The notes: generated by a model not told the origin, from the letters alone. Numbered from the stretch's first letter, positions 1-8,815 are shown. The stretch: DNA of 33,028 bases from Mesorhizobium sp. M7A.F.Ca.US.006.01.1.1 (GCF_003997935.1 NZ_RZQL01000045.1:1-33028); one strand, 5' to 3'. A program made the numbers and translations.

Positions 1-56
1 AACTGGAACTGAGCCAGGAAGCTGAAAAGCCGCAACTGGCGCTGGCCGCCGAATAG
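1..56 (+). CDS. C-terminal end of an unidentified protein (partial)
   Basis: An open plus-strand frame enters from the left edge and ends at TAG (54-56). Only about 17 residues are visible, ending in ALAAE, which is too few to identify the protein. A strong terminator hairpin begins 18 nt after the stop, which supports this being a real gene end. The gene is convergent with the permease at 125-1834. Confidence 0.55.
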   Translation, partial: LELSQEAEKPQLALAAE

Positions 57-73
57 ATCGATCACGCCTGTCG

Positions 74-120
74 AAAAGGATTGGGCGCGCCGAAGCGCGC
101 CCGATCCTTTTCATTTTTTT
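74..120. terminator. Strong bidirectional rho-independent terminator
   Basis: A 17-bp stem (74-90 pairing with 95-111, one G-T pair) closes on a CGAA tetraloop. On the plus strand it is followed by a T-rich run (TTTTCATTTTTTT). On the minus strand the outer stem supplies a short U run. It lies between the stop of the plus-strand gene (56) and the stop of the minus-strand permease (125-127), so it can serve both convergent genes. Confidence 0.9.
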
Positions 121-124
121 GAGG

Positions 125-1834
125 TCAGATGACGAAGAACCAGTTGGCGAGCAGCATCACCACCACGCCGGCGACCAGCGTCAGATAGGGCAGCATGCCC
201 GCCTTTTTGACCGAGAGGTCGGCCCCCGTCATGCCGAGATCGGCCAGCATGTGGTCGGGGAACTTGCCCTTGTCCTGAATGTAGTGTCGGAAGCAGAACA
301 CCGGGATGATCAGCGCTGCCGTGATCAGGCCGGCCCACAGCGCCATCGGGTTCCATACCTTGGCACCGGCGCCCATGAAGATCGCGTTGACATAGGCGAA
401 GATCGCCCCGATCCCGAGCAGCCAGCTCGGCGCCTTCCAGGGCCGTGCGATATGGCCGTTGTCGATGCGGTGGATCCAGCCGGCGTTGAGGTTGAGGAAG
501 TTGAAGATGATGTAACCGCAATTCGACACGGCGAGGATGAAGAAGAAGCTCGTCGCGTCGGCCGAGGCGATGGCCAGCACGATCAGGTTGAAGACGAGAT
601 CGGTCCACATTGCCCGTGTCGGCGCACCATGTTCGTTGACATGGCTGAGATAGCGCGGCAGCCAGCCGTCGACCGAGCCCTGGTAGAGCGTACGCGAAGA
701 GCCGGCCATGGCCGTCATGATGCACAGCACCAGCGCCAGGATCATCAGCATCACCAACAGGCTGTGGACTAGCGCGCCGCCGCCGACCATGCCGGCCAGC
801 GCGTCGGCGACCCCGGAGCCGTCGACGATCGGCGTCGCCAGCATACCGTTGAGGCCAAGCACGCCCTGGAAGGTGAACGGCACCAGGATGAACAGCAGCA
901 TGCACAGAAGGCCGGAATAGAAAATCGCCTTGAACGTGTCGGTGCCGGGGTTCTTGAACTCGGATGTGTAGCAGACGGCGGTCTCGAAGCCGTAGGTCGA
1001 CCAGGCGGCGATGAACATACCACCAAGCACCAGCGTCCAGCCGGCGATGTTCCAGGCACCGGGCTCGGGCGCGTAGGCTGCGGCCAGCGGCACCAGCGGC
1101 GAAAAATTCGCCCAGTTGATCTGGCCGGTGACGATCGGCACCACGCCGACGATCAGCATCGGGACGATGACCAAGAGGCCGATATATTTCTGCACATTGG
1201 CGGTGCCGAGAATGCCGCGATGCTGGATCGCAAAGATGATCAGCATCAGCACTGCGCCGATGAAGAAGGTCGCGTTGAAGGTGAACGAGACCGGTCCCAG
1301 CGTGTGGCTGTAAAGCGTCCAGTTGCGGATTGCCGGCGTCGCCGCCGCGGTCACCGCTGTGATGGCGTCGGCGGCACTCGTCCCGGCATGCGCGGCTATA
1401 TAGGCGACGACATCGGGTGAGGTTTCTGTGAACAGCGGCACTGGCGCCAGCGCGTTGAGGATGTAGGCGGCGGCGATCGAGCAGCCGAGCGACAGCACCG
1501 GCGACCAGGCGAACCAGTTGCACCAGACAGACAGCGGCGCGATGAACTTGGAATAGCGCAGCCAGGCGGTGGCGCCGTAGATCGACGCGCCGCCCGACTT
1601 GTTCGGAAACAGACCGGCAATTTCGGCATAGGTGAAGGATTGCAGGAAGCCCATGATCATGGAGAAGATCCAGATCGCGAATGCCAGCGTGCCGGTCGTG
1701 CCGGCAATGCCGCCGATCGAGAACAGGACGAGGGCAGGCACGCCGCTCGCAACCCAGAAGGCGCCGCGCCAGTCGATATTTCGGTGCAGCTTGCCTTCGG
1801 CAAGCGGCTCCAGGACAGTCGTTATCGTGCTCAT
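125..1834 (-). CDS. APC-superfamily amino acid/amine permease
   Basis: A 569-residue integral membrane protein with about 12 or more hydrophobic segments and the usual APC-superfamily layout. The first segment holds a GGIAGTTGT-like stretch, and later there are polar loops such as YGFETAVCYTSEFKNPG and a region with AGSSRTLYQGSVDGWLP. The start was placed at MSTITT (ATG 1834) rather than the longer open frame beginning at 2029, because the upstream 65 codons look non-coding and GGGGAA lies just upstream of this ATG. It is downstream of tdm on the same strand but separated by a terminator at 2085-2108, and it has its own candidate promoter and operator at 1937-1990. Its place in the island suggests uptake of a methylated amine or derived amino acid. 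The substrate cannot be read from sequence. Confidence 0.85.
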   Translation of the reverse strand: MSTITTVLEPLAEGKLHRNIDWRGAFWVASGVPALVLFSIGGIAGTTGTLAFAIWIFSMIMGFLQSFTYAEIAGLFPNKSGGASIYGATAWLRYSKFIAPLSVWCNWFAWSPVLSLGCSIAAAYILNALAPVPLFTETSPDVVAYIAAHAGTSAADAITAVTAAATPAIRNWTLYSHTLGPVSFTFNATFFIGAVLMLIIFAIQHRGILGTANVQKYIGLLVIVPMLIVGVVPIVTGQINWANFSPLVPLAAAYAPEPGAWNIAGWTLVLGGMFIAAWSTYGFETAVCYTSEFKNPGTDTFKAIFYSGLLCMLLFILVPFTFQGVLGLNGMLATPIVDGSGVADALAGMVGGGALVHSLLVMLMILALVLCIMTAMAGSSRTLYQGSVDGWLPRYLSHVNEHGAPTRAMWTDLVFNLIVLAIASADATSFFFILAVSNCGYIIFNFLNLNAGWIHRIDNGHIARPWKAPSWLLGIGAIFAYVNAIFMGAGAKVWNPMALWAGLITAALIIPVFCFRHYIQDKGKFPDHMLADLGMTGADLSVKKAGMLPYLTLVAGVVVMLLANWFFVI

Positions 1835-1936
1835 ATGTCTTTGTTCCCCATTTTGATGTTCCCCCTTCGTGACGGCCGCGGCTTCGCGAGGCTTCATCAT
1901 CGACGCATGCCTTGGGCGACTGCCGGTGTTTCCACT

Positions 1937-1957
1937 CAGTCGCATTTTTTTCTTAAC
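1937..1957. promoter_or_regulatory. Operator-like site A (permease)
   Basis: On the plus strand this reads CAGTCGCA, then seven T, then CTTAAC. It matches the site at 18024-18044 at 15 of 21 positions and has the same seven-T core. It sits about 103 nt upstream of the permease start, immediately after the candidate -10. It is one of the weaker members of the set. Confidence 0.4.
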
Positions 1958-1961
1958 AGTG

Positions 1962-1990
1962 AAGATTGATCCGGCGCGCTTGCACGTCAA
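1962..1990 (-). promoter_or_regulatory. Candidate promoter of the stand-alone permease
   Basis: On the minus strand TTGACG (1990-1985) is followed after 17 nt by AATCTT (1967-1962). The -35 matches consensus at 5 of 6 positions and the -10 is weak. It lies about 130 nt before the permease ATG and directly upstream of the operator-like site at 1937-1957. Confidence 0.4.
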
Positions 1991-2084
1991 GCGATTTGTC
2001 GCGCCGTGCACATCACGCTTGCGAAACATGTCAGCTTCACACTGCCGCGGGCGGATTGTTCGGAAAAGGGCGAGGGGGCTGGAA

Positions 2085-2108
2085 ACGAAAAACCCGCCGG
2101 TGGCGGGT
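2085..2108 (-). terminator. Rho-independent terminator downstream of tdm
   Basis: On the minus strand a 7-bp stem (ACCCGCC with GGCGGGT, three-base loop) is followed directly by TTTTT. It lies about 115 nt past the tdm stop and upstream of the permease promoter, so the permease should be a separate transcription unit. Confidence 0.75.
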
Positions 2109-2223
2109 CGCGGCGCAAATCAGCACCATGGGCGAATATGTAGCATAGCTGCCCTCAGCAGGTCAAGAAAAAATTCCTATCGCAGACTGCCAGTACGGCC
2201 TCACTATCTTGGGAGGAAGGCCG

Positions 2224-4593
2224 TCAGGAGCGTGGTTTGGTCTTTTGCGGATCGTAGTGGGCGAAGGCGACGACACGCGCCGGCAGCCGCTTGGCATGGC
2301 CGTCGAGCTTGCCGATCTCGACCTCGGTACCGACAGCCGAATGGGTGACGTCGAGCCTGGCCAGCGCGATAGTCTTGTTCAGCACCGGCGAGCGCATGCC
2401 TGATGTGACGACGCCGATCTGGGCGCGGCCGACATGCACGCAATCGCCATGGCCGACGTCGACATTGGCGTCGACGTCGAGGCCGACCAGCTTCGTCTGC
2501 GGGTGCTCCTTGCGGCGGATCAGCGCCTCGCGGCCGATGAAATCGTCGGTCTTGCTCTTCAGCGGCACGGTGAAGCCGATGCCAGCCTCGAACGGATCGG
2601 TCTGGTCGGAGAATTCGTATCCGGCGAAGATCAGCCCGGCTTCGATGCGCACCATGTCGAGTGCCTGCAGCCCCATTGGCTTCAGCCCATGCGGCTGGCC
2701 GGCCTCCCAGATGGCGTCGAACACTTTTTCGGCGTCGCGCGGATGGCACCAGATCTCATAGCCGAGTTCGCCGGTATAGCCGGTGCGTGAGACGACGACC
2801 GGAATGCCGTTGCCGCCACCAATGCGGGCGACGGCGAAGCGGAACCACTCGAGCTCGTCGATCGACGGCTGCAATGGCGAAGTCCAGATCACTTCTCGCA
2901 GGATGTCGCGGCTCTTCGGACCCTGCACCGCGACATTGTGCATCTGGTCGGTGGAGGAACGCACCAGCACGTTGAGGCCCAGTTTGGCGGCCGTCTCGCG
3001 CAGCCATTCGCCGGACAGATCGTCACCGCCGATCCAGCGGAAATTGTCCTTGCCGAGCCGCAGCAGGGTGCCGTCGTCGATCATGCCGCCATGCTCGTAG
3101 CACATGGCCGAGTAGACCACCTGGCCGACGCCGAGCTTCTTGACGTTGCGGGTCAGCGTGTATTGCAGCAGCGCCTCGGAATCCGGGCCGGTGACCTCGA
3201 ACTTGCGCAGCGGCGACAGGTCCATGATCACCGCGTCTTGCCGGCAGGCCCAGTATTCGGCGATCGGCCAGTCCTTGGCGAAGGAATTGGCGAGCCAATA
3301 GCCCTTGTATTCCTGAAAGTTGCGGGTGTGCTTGGCAAAGCTCGAATGAAAAGCTGTCTCGCGGGTCATTTTCGGTTCCGAATCGGGCGTCATGCGTCTG
3401 GCGATCGCTCGCGAGAATTTGTGCTGGCCGGAATAGGTCCGCACATGGATGTCGGTCGGGTTCCAGCCATTGGCCGGCGTCGTGTCGTCGGGGCAGGCGG
3501 AGGAAACGCAGACGATGTCGGTGAGCGCCCGCAGCAGCACATAGTCGCCCGCCCTCGACCACGGCTCGTCGGACACCATGACGCCATGCGCGTCGATCGC
3601 CGTGTTGAAGAAGAAGTTGATCGCCATCCAGCCGGCGCGCGGATTGACGCCCTTGCCGGCCAGAGCGCCGTTGAAATTCTCCGAGCAGTTGGTGTGGCCG
3701 GGATAGCCGATGTCGTCGTAATATTTGGCCGCGCAGGCGAGCGCGAAGGCGTCGTGCCGGCCGCAAGTGTCCTGCACCACCTCGACCAGCGGCTCCATGT
3801 CCTGGTCATAGTATTTGGAATGCAGGCCGGGCATCGGGTAGCTCGCGCCCATCAGCGTGCGCGTTGTCGTCACGTCGAGCGGATGATCCAGTCCCCTGTC
3901 CAGCTTGCGCGCCGAAAAGCACTGGAAGTCGGTGCATTGGCGCCCGTCGACATCGATGATCTGCAGGTAGTCCCCAGCTTTGACGAAATAGGCCTCCGCG
4001 GTCGCCGAATGGACGCGCAAATCGAGCACCGGGTCGGCCAGCGGGTCGGCCAACTGCGATTTCGCCGCCGGACGGATGCTGGCGCGACGGACGATGGCGG
4101 TCAGCGGCGTCGCCGTGTCGTGACCGTCGACCAGCATCGGGCCGCCGGGCGCGGCGATGATCATCGAGCCGTCACGCGTGACCGTGAATGTTTGTTCTGT
4201 ACCGGCAGGCGTAGTGGCGCCGAACACCCGCACCGCCTTGGCATGGTCAAGCTGCACCTGCCGGCGCGCGAGCCCGCCCCGCAGCGAGGCAAGACTGTCG
4301 TCACCCTCTATGAGCAGTGCCTTGATGCCGGCAGCGTTGCTGTTCGATGCTTCACCAAAAATGCCGGGATCGGTCGCGCCGGTCCTGTCCCAGGCCAGCA
4401 ACTCGCAGGCCTGGCCACCCTCGACATTGCGTACGGTGACCGTGTCGCCGGCCTCGATCTCGATGAGAACCGCGCCGTCGCCATGGATCGTATAACGCTC
4501 CATGCCCGGCGGCAGCGCGATCTGGCCCGGCCTCAGGATGAGGCTCGGCCGCGGCGGTCCGGCGGCAATTTCGGGGTAGGGCGACTGGCTCAT
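2224..4593 (-). CDS. tdm: Trimethylamine-N-oxide demethylase (TMAO aldolase)
   Basis: A 789-residue two-domain protein. Residues ~20-400 form a DUF1989 domain, and residues ~415-780 form a GcvT-type tetrahydrofolate-binding domain with its typical GYTGELGYEIW and LDMVRIEAGL stretches. This fusion is the known architecture of Tdm, which converts TMAO to dimethylamine and formaldehyde in the cytoplasm. The DUF1989 part holds Asp222, Cys287, His300, Cys303 and Cys367. Their spacing agrees with the metal-site residues I recall for the Methylocella silvestris enzyme. The ATG at 4593 has an AAGG Shine-Dalgarno just upstream. It follows mgdD on the same strand but is separated by a repeat element and has its own promoter and operator-like site. 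A urea-carboxylase-associated DUF1989 protein would lack the GcvT half. Confidence 0.92.
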   Translation of the reverse strand: MSQSPYPEIAAGPPRPSLILRPGQIALPPGMERYTIHGDGAVLIEIEAGDTVTVRNVEGGQACELLAWDRTGATDPGIFGEASNSNAAGIKALLIEGDDSLASLRGGLARRQVQLDHAKAVRVFGATTPAGTEQTFTVTRDGSMIIAAPGGPMLVDGHDTATPLTAIVRRASIRPAAKSQLADPLADPVLDLRVHSATAEAYFVKAGDYLQIIDVDGRQCTDFQCFSARKLDRGLDHPLDVTTTRTLMGASYPMPGLHSKYYDQDMEPLVEVVQDTCGRHDAFALACAAKYYDDIGYPGHTNCSENFNGALAGKGVNPRAGWMAINFFFNTAIDAHGVMVSDEPWSRAGDYVLLRALTDIVCVSSACPDDTTPANGWNPTDIHVRTYSGQHKFSRAIARRMTPDSEPKMTRETAFHSSFAKHTRNFQEYKGYWLANSFAKDWPIAEYWACRQDAVIMDLSPLRKFEVTGPDSEALLQYTLTRNVKKLGVGQVVYSAMCYEHGGMIDDGTLLRLGKDNFRWIGGDDLSGEWLRETAAKLGLNVLVRSSTDQMHNVAVQGPKSRDILREVIWTSPLQPSIDELEWFRFAVARIGGGNGIPVVVSRTGYTGELGYEIWCHPRDAEKVFDAIWEAGQPHGLKPMGLQALDMVRIEAGLIFAGYEFSDQTDPFEAGIGFTVPLKSKTDDFIGREALIRRKEHPQTKLVGLDVDANVDVGHGDCVHVGRAQIGVVTSGMRSPVLNKTIALARLDVTHSAVGTEVEIGKLDGHAKRLPARVVAFAHYDPQKTKPRS

Positions 4594-4628
4594 CTCAGCC
4601 TTGCGGTTCGAGAAACAAGTTTGCCTGT

Positions 4629-4649
4629 GTGTGAAATTATTTTAGCGGT
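4629..4649. promoter_or_regulatory. Operator-like site B (tdm)
   Basis: The plus strand reads GTGTGAAATTATTTT, which matches 13 of the first 15 positions of the 18024-18044 site, followed by a poorer right half. It lies 36-56 nt upstream of the tdm ATG and immediately downstream of the candidate -10 at 4651-4656. Confidence 0.45.
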
Positions 4650-4650
4650 A

Positions 4651-4678
4651 AGAATAGCAGTGCGCGTGCGTTTGGCAA
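4651..4678 (-). promoter_or_regulatory. Candidate tdm promoter
   Basis: On the minus strand TTGCCA (4678-4673) and TATTCT (4656-4651) are separated by 16 nt. That is 5 of 6 and 4 of 6 consensus matches. The pair lies about 60-85 nt before the tdm start, with the operator-like site just downstream. Confidence 0.45.
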
Positions 4679-4747
4679 GGTGAAGGTGATGCTTCGAACC
4701 CAGTCAATTGGGATTGAATTGGCCTCCCAGTCTATCTTCCAAACGTC

Positions 4748-4921
4748 GGCGCTGCCCCTCATCTGGCTGCCGCCATCTTCTCCCGTAAACGGGGCGAAGG
4801 ACGCTGTCGTCGCCGGTTTCGCCAATCGCCAACATTGCAGAAATGGCGCGGCACTCCGAACAGCTTCTTTCTCCCCGTTCACGGGGAGAAATGCCCGGCA
4901 GGGCAATGAGGGGCGGCGCCG
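4748..4921. repeat. Palindromic repeat doublet (REP/MITE-like)
   Basis: The two ends are near-perfect inverted copies: GGCGCTGCCCCTCAT at 4748-4762 and ATGAGGGGCGGCGCC at 4906-4920, one mismatch. Each end leads into an inner palindrome around CTCCCGTAAACGGGG (4780s) or CTCCCCGTTCACGGGGAG (4871-4888). The two halves form an inverted pair about 174 bp long with no coding capacity. It fills most of the gap between mgdD and tdm. I recognise the sequence style from Mesorhizobium intergenic repeats but could not count copies. Confidence 0.75.
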
Positions 4922-4939
4922 AGGTCCACAAGTGGCGGG

Positions 4940-5581
4940 CTAGAATTCCTCGGAATGGCCGATAACCACACCATACTCCGCAGCCGAATCCAGGACCGTA
5001 TGCCAAAGGCTTTCGGCAAACGTCGCAAACACCAGAAGGTTGAACACCGCCTGCCCATCCGGCCGATCGCCGCCGCGCCAGAGCGTGACGCTGGTGTGAT
5101 CCATCGATGTCGCGGCGGCGGAGCCAACTGGGAACGAGGCGGCATGCAGGTCGATCGACGACAGCTTGGCGAGCATGGCGCGCGCCTGGATTCCGAAGGC
5201 GCTGATCAACGCGCGTGCATGTGATTGATCCGACAACGAGGCAGACCCGGACAATGCCGGCGCCAACGTCTGCATAGTGTGCCTGCCGCCGTTCGAGAGG
5301 ACGAAGAACTGATCCGGTCCCGACCAGATCAATGTGGCATCCGAGGCCTGGATCGCTTTTGGCGCATCCGGTGGCGCCACACCGAAACGGGCCTTGGCCG
5401 CCTTTGCCAGATCAGCCCCTTGGCCGCGCCGCGCCATCACCTGGATGAGATCGAAGTTGCGGATCTCGGTCAGCGAGACGTCGGCCTCGATACGGCGTGC
5501 ACCATGTGCGCCTGCGACAAGCGCATGCTCGAGCGGACTGCGGGGAGCCCAGGAAAAATCAACCACGCTGGCGCCCTCCAT
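4940..5581 (-). CDS. mgdD: N-methylglutamate dehydrogenase subunit D (sarcosine oxidase gamma family)
   Basis: A 213-residue SoxG-family protein, the smallest folate-side partner of heterotetrameric sarcosine oxidase-like enzymes. Family-like stretches include SPLEHAL near the N-terminus, IRNFDLIQVMAR, and FPVGSAAATSMDHTSVTLWR near residue 165. The start was taken at MEGASVV (5581), which overlaps the end of mgdC by 23 nt. The longer open frame to 5743 lies wholly inside mgdC. It is the last gene of the mgd set, followed by a repeat element. Because gmaS and the mgs genes are next door, the complex is more likely N-methylglutamate dehydrogenase than sarcosine oxidase. Confidence 0.85.
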   Translation of the reverse strand: MEGASVVDFSWAPRSPLEHALVAGAHGARRIEADVSLTEIRNFDLIQVMARRGQGADLAKAAKARFGVAPPDAPKAIQASDATLIWSGPDQFFVLSNGGRHTMQTLAPALSGSASLSDQSHARALISAFGIQARAMLAKLSSIDLHAASFPVGSAAATSMDHTSVTLWRGGDRPDGQAVFNLLVFATFAESLWHTVLDSAAEYGVVIGHSEEF

Positions 5582-8540
5582 CCGGGTCGTAGAAGACGGG
5601 ATTGCAGAGTTCGACATCATAGTCTTCGCCGCGCAACGGATCATGCGCATGCACGATCTCGCCGATGCGCTCGCGGCCGCGTTCGACAAGCGCGAGCCCG
5701 ATCCACTGATCCAATGTCGGCGAGAAACAGACCGAGGTGACATAGCCCTGGTCGTTGCCGGGGCCGGGCGTCTGCCCCTTCGGAATGATGTGCGCGCCGG
5801 AGCGCAAGCGGCGCGCCTTGTCCGTCGGCTTGATGCCGACGACGACCTGGCGATCCGGGGCTACCAGCGCCTCGCGTCCGGCCATGACGCGGCCGATATA
5901 GTCTTTCTTGGTCGACATCATCTTGCCCAGGCCAAGATCGGCTGCTGTCGTCGTCCCGCTCAGTTCCGGTCCGGCGATGTGGCCCTTTTCGACGCGCATG
6001 ACGCCGAGCGCCTCGGTGCCGTAAGGCGTCACGCCGAATGGCGCGCCGGCCAGCATCAGATTGCGCGCCATGGCATCGCCAAAGCGCGCCGGCACCGAAA
6101 TCTCGAAAGCCATTTCGCCGGAAAACGAGATGCGGAACAGCCGTGCCTTGAGGCCGCCGCGCAGCGTCACTTCGCGTGCGCCCATGAACGGAAAGCCTTC
6201 GTTCGACAGGTCTTCCGCCGGATCCACGATTTCCCTGAGCAGGTCTCGCGTTTTCGGTCCGGCGATCGAGAATTGCGCCCACTGATCCGAAACTGAGGTC
6301 AACTGCACGTCGAGTTCCGGGAACAGCACTTGGCGGCAGAATTCGAGATGCTGCATCACCAGCCCGGCCTTGGCGGTGGTGGTGGTCAGGAAGTAATGGT
6401 CCTCGGCCAGCCGCGACGTGGTGCCGTCATCATAGACGATGCCGTCCTCGCGCAGCATCAGACCGTAGCGGGCTTTGCCGACAGCGAGGCTGGAGAAGGT
6501 GTTGATGTAGACGCGGTCGAGGAAGGCGCCTGCATCCGGGCCGTGCACGTCGATCTTGCCGAGCGTCGAAACATCGCAGAAACCGACGCCTGAGCGCACC
6601 GCCTTGACCTCGCGTGTGACCGATTCCAGCCAGTCCTTCTCGCCGGCGCGGGGGTACCACTGCGCCCGTTTCCACAGGCCGGTGTCGACGAAGATCGCAC
6701 CCTGTTCCACGGCCCAATGATGCGACGGGGTCAGCCGCGTCGCATGGAAAGTCTCGTCGCGATGATGGCCGGCGAAGGCGCCGATGGCGACCGGCACATA
6801 GGGCGGCCGGTAGATCGTCGTGCCGGTCTCTGGGATGGAGCGGCCGCTGACCGCAGCCATGATGGCGAGGCCGGCGACATTCGAGGTCTTGCCCTGGTCG
6901 GTCGCCATGCCGAGCGTCGTGTAGCGCTTCAGATGCTCGACCGATTCAAAGCCTTCGCGCTGCGCCAGCTCGATGTCGGATGCCGTCACGTCATGCTGGT
7001 AGTCGACAAAAGCCTTGCCCTTGCCGGCGACATGCCAGAGCGGCGCCAGCGAAAAAGCCTCGTCATCGGCGGCAGGCGCGGTACCGACTGTGCCGCTATG
7101 TCCCGTGTCACGCGCCGCTGCCGCGCCGGCGGCAAATCCCTGGCTCAGGCAAGCGCCGAGCCCGAAATCGCCGTTCGCGGCTCCGGCGGCGACCATGCTT
7201 GGAGGTGCCCCATCGGGCACGAAGGCGGAGATGTCGTCATTCCATCTCGGCCGGCCGCGATGGAAGGAGGTCAGCCCGACCGCCGGGTTCCAGCCGCCGG
7301 AAACGGCGAGGCCGTCAGCTTCGACCTCGGCGCGCGCGCCGCCGGTGAGCGAGACCACGATTTTCCTGACGCCATCCTTGCCGCCATCGACACCGCTGAC
7401 GGAACCGTGCAGCACCGGGAAGCCGCCCTTGGAGGCCAGCGAACGATGCGCCGGCGATACTTCGGGCCGTGCATCGATGACCGCCGCGATCTGCAATCCT
7501 GCCCCAAGCGCTGTCTCGACCGTGCGCCAGCCATCCTCATTGTTGGTGAACAGCGCGAGGCGCTTTGCCGGTGTCGCCGCATAGCGCGCGACATAGGTGC
7601 GCATGGCGGAGGCCATCATCACGCCGGGCGTGTCGTTGCCGGCAAAGACGATCGGCCGTTCGATGGCGCCGGCCGCAACGACGCAGCGCTTCGCCACGAT
7701 CCGCCACAGCCGCTGGCGCACCTGGTGCTCGGGCGGCGAGGGCAGGTGGTCGTTGACCCGCTCGATCGCACCATAGGTGCCGCCGTCGTAGACGCCGAAC
7801 AATGTCGTGCGAGTCATGATGCGGACGTCGGGCATATCAGCCAGTTCAGCCAGCGTCCGCGAAATCCACTCGGCTGCCGGCAGGCCGTCGATCGTGCCAC
7901 CATCAGAAAGCAGGCGACCACCGAGTGTGAAGTCTTCCTCGCACAGGATGACGCGGGCGCCTGCGCGACCGGCTGCCAATGCTGCGGCCAAACCGGTCGG
8001 ACCTGAACCGGCGATCAGCACATCGCAATGCGCCCATGCCTTGTCGTAGTGGTCGGGATCGGCGATGCCGGCGGCACGGCCAAGACCGGCGGCACGGCGG
8101 ATCGCCGGCTCATAGATCGCTTCCCAGAATTTCGCCGGCCACATGAAGGTCTTGTAGTAAAAGCCGGCAACGAAGATCGGCGCGAACAGCTGGTTGACCG
8201 ACATCAAATCGTGGCGCAGCGACGGCCATCGGTTCTGGCTGGCGGCCTCGAGCCCGTCATAGAGTTCGGCCGTCGTCGCCTTGGTGTTCGGCTCGCGCCG
8301 TGCGCCTGTCCGCAGCTCGACCAGCGCGTTGGGTTCTTCCGAACCGGCGGTGAGAATACCGCGCGGGCGATGATATTTGAACGAGCGGCCGACCAGCCTG
8401 ACGCCATTGGCGATCAGCGCCGAGGCCAGCGTGTCGCCCTGGAAGCCGGAGAAAGCCTTGCCGTCGAAACGGAAGTTCAGCGGCGCCGAGCGATCGACGA
8501 GGCCGCCATTGCCGAGCCGGTGTGTCTGCGCGCCGGCCAT
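5559..8540 (-). CDS. mgdC: N-methylglutamate dehydrogenase subunit C (sarcosine oxidase alpha family)
   Basis: A 993-residue SoxA-like protein. An N-terminal region (~15-110) resembles the SoxA ferredoxin-like fold but lacks clustered cysteines. It is followed by a dinucleotide-binding domain with GSGPTG at 178-183, and by a C-terminal GcvT/folate-binding domain from about residue 610 with GEMAFEISVP and LGVMRVEKGHI. It carries the folate site that takes the one-carbon unit released when N-methylglutamate is oxidised to glutamate. The start at MAGAQT (8540) overlaps the mgdB stop as TGATG, so the two are translationally coupled. The upstream open frame to 8639 is inside mgdB. Sarcosine oxidase is the main alternative, and genomic context favours NMG dehydrogenase. 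Confidence 0.88.
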   Translation of the reverse strand: MAGAQTHRLGNGGLVDRSAPLNFRFDGKAFSGFQGDTLASALIANGVRLVGRSFKYHRPRGILTAGSEEPNALVELRTGARREPNTKATTAELYDGLEAASQNRWPSLRHDLMSVNQLFAPIFVAGFYYKTFMWPAKFWEAIYEPAIRRAAGLGRAAGIADPDHYDKAWAHCDVLIAGSGPTGLAAALAAGRAGARVILCEEDFTLGGRLLSDGGTIDGLPAAEWISRTLAELADMPDVRIMTRTTLFGVYDGGTYGAIERVNDHLPSPPEHQVRQRLWRIVAKRCVVAAGAIERPIVFAGNDTPGVMMASAMRTYVARYAATPAKRLALFTNNEDGWRTVETALGAGLQIAAVIDARPEVSPAHRSLASKGGFPVLHGSVSGVDGGKDGVRKIVVSLTGGARAEVEADGLAVSGGWNPAVGLTSFHRGRPRWNDDISAFVPDGAPPSMVAAGAANGDFGLGACLSQGFAAGAAAARDTGHSGTVGTAPAADDEAFSLAPLWHVAGKGKAFVDYQHDVTASDIELAQREGFESVEHLKRYTTLGMATDQGKTSNVAGLAIMAAVSGRSIPETGTTIYRPPYVPVAIGAFAGHHRDETFHATRLTPSHHWAVEQGAIFVDTGLWKRAQWYPRAGEKDWLESVTREVKAVRSGVGFCDVSTLGKIDVHGPDAGAFLDRVYINTFSSLAVGKARYGLMLREDGIVYDDGTTSRLAEDHYFLTTTTAKAGLVMQHLEFCRQVLFPELDVQLTSVSDQWAQFSIAGPKTRDLLREIVDPAEDLSNEGFPFMGAREVTLRGGLKARLFRISFSGEMAFEISVPARFGDAMARNLMLAGAPFGVTPYGTEALGVMRVEKGHIAGPELSGTTTAADLGLGKMMSTKKDYIGRVMAGREALVAPDRQVVVGIKPTDKARRLRSGAHIIPKGQTPGPGNDQGYVTSVCFSPTLDQWIGLALVERGRERIGEIVHAHDPLRGEDYDVELCNPVFYDPDGGRQRG

Positions 8541-8815
8541 CACGCACCGACCTTCGCAGCGCCGGCGCCCGCCGCTGGTTCGACCGCCGAAATCTGGTGC
8601 GTCAGCGTGTTGCGGGTGACCTTCAGCCAGGCCCGGCAACCACCGCCATGGTACCAGTGCTCGCTGGTCGCGCCGGCGACATTGTCGCGCAGATAGACAT
8701 AGTCGAAGACCTCGTCTTCCGAGGCGTCGGCCACGGGCCGCACCGGCTTGGCATCGCCGAGATAGGTGAACTCGCCGAGTTCACGTTCGCCGCAGAAGGG
8801 ACAGACAATGCGCAT
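8540..8815 (-). CDS. mgdB: N-methylglutamate dehydrogenase subunit B (sarcosine oxidase delta family)
   Basis: A 91-residue SoxD-family subunit. The N-terminus has a CPFCGERE zinc knuckle (Cys5, Cys8), and His56 and Cys60 in the HWYHGGGC stretch are the likely remaining metal ligands. Length and motifs are typical of the delta subunit, which has a structural zinc and no flavin. It lies 17 nt after mgdA and overlaps mgdC by one base (TGATG), so the mgd genes are one operon. Confidence 0.92.
   Translation of the reverse strand: MRIVCPFCGERELGEFTYLGDAKPVRPVADASEDEVFDYVYLRDNVAGATSEHWYHGGGCRAWLKVTRNTLTHQISAVEPAAGAGAAKVGA

Noticed and set aside
1869..2348. Plus-strand open frame of 159 codons between the permease and tdm
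   Set aside because: It runs through the permease promoter, the tdm terminator and into tdm. It has no ribosome site and no recognisable domain.
2938..4683. Long plus-strand open frame (581 codons) opposite tdm
   Set aside because: It is antisense to a well-recognised gene, is rich in Arg/Ala/Val/Asp in the manner of high-G+C shadow frames, and matches no family I know.
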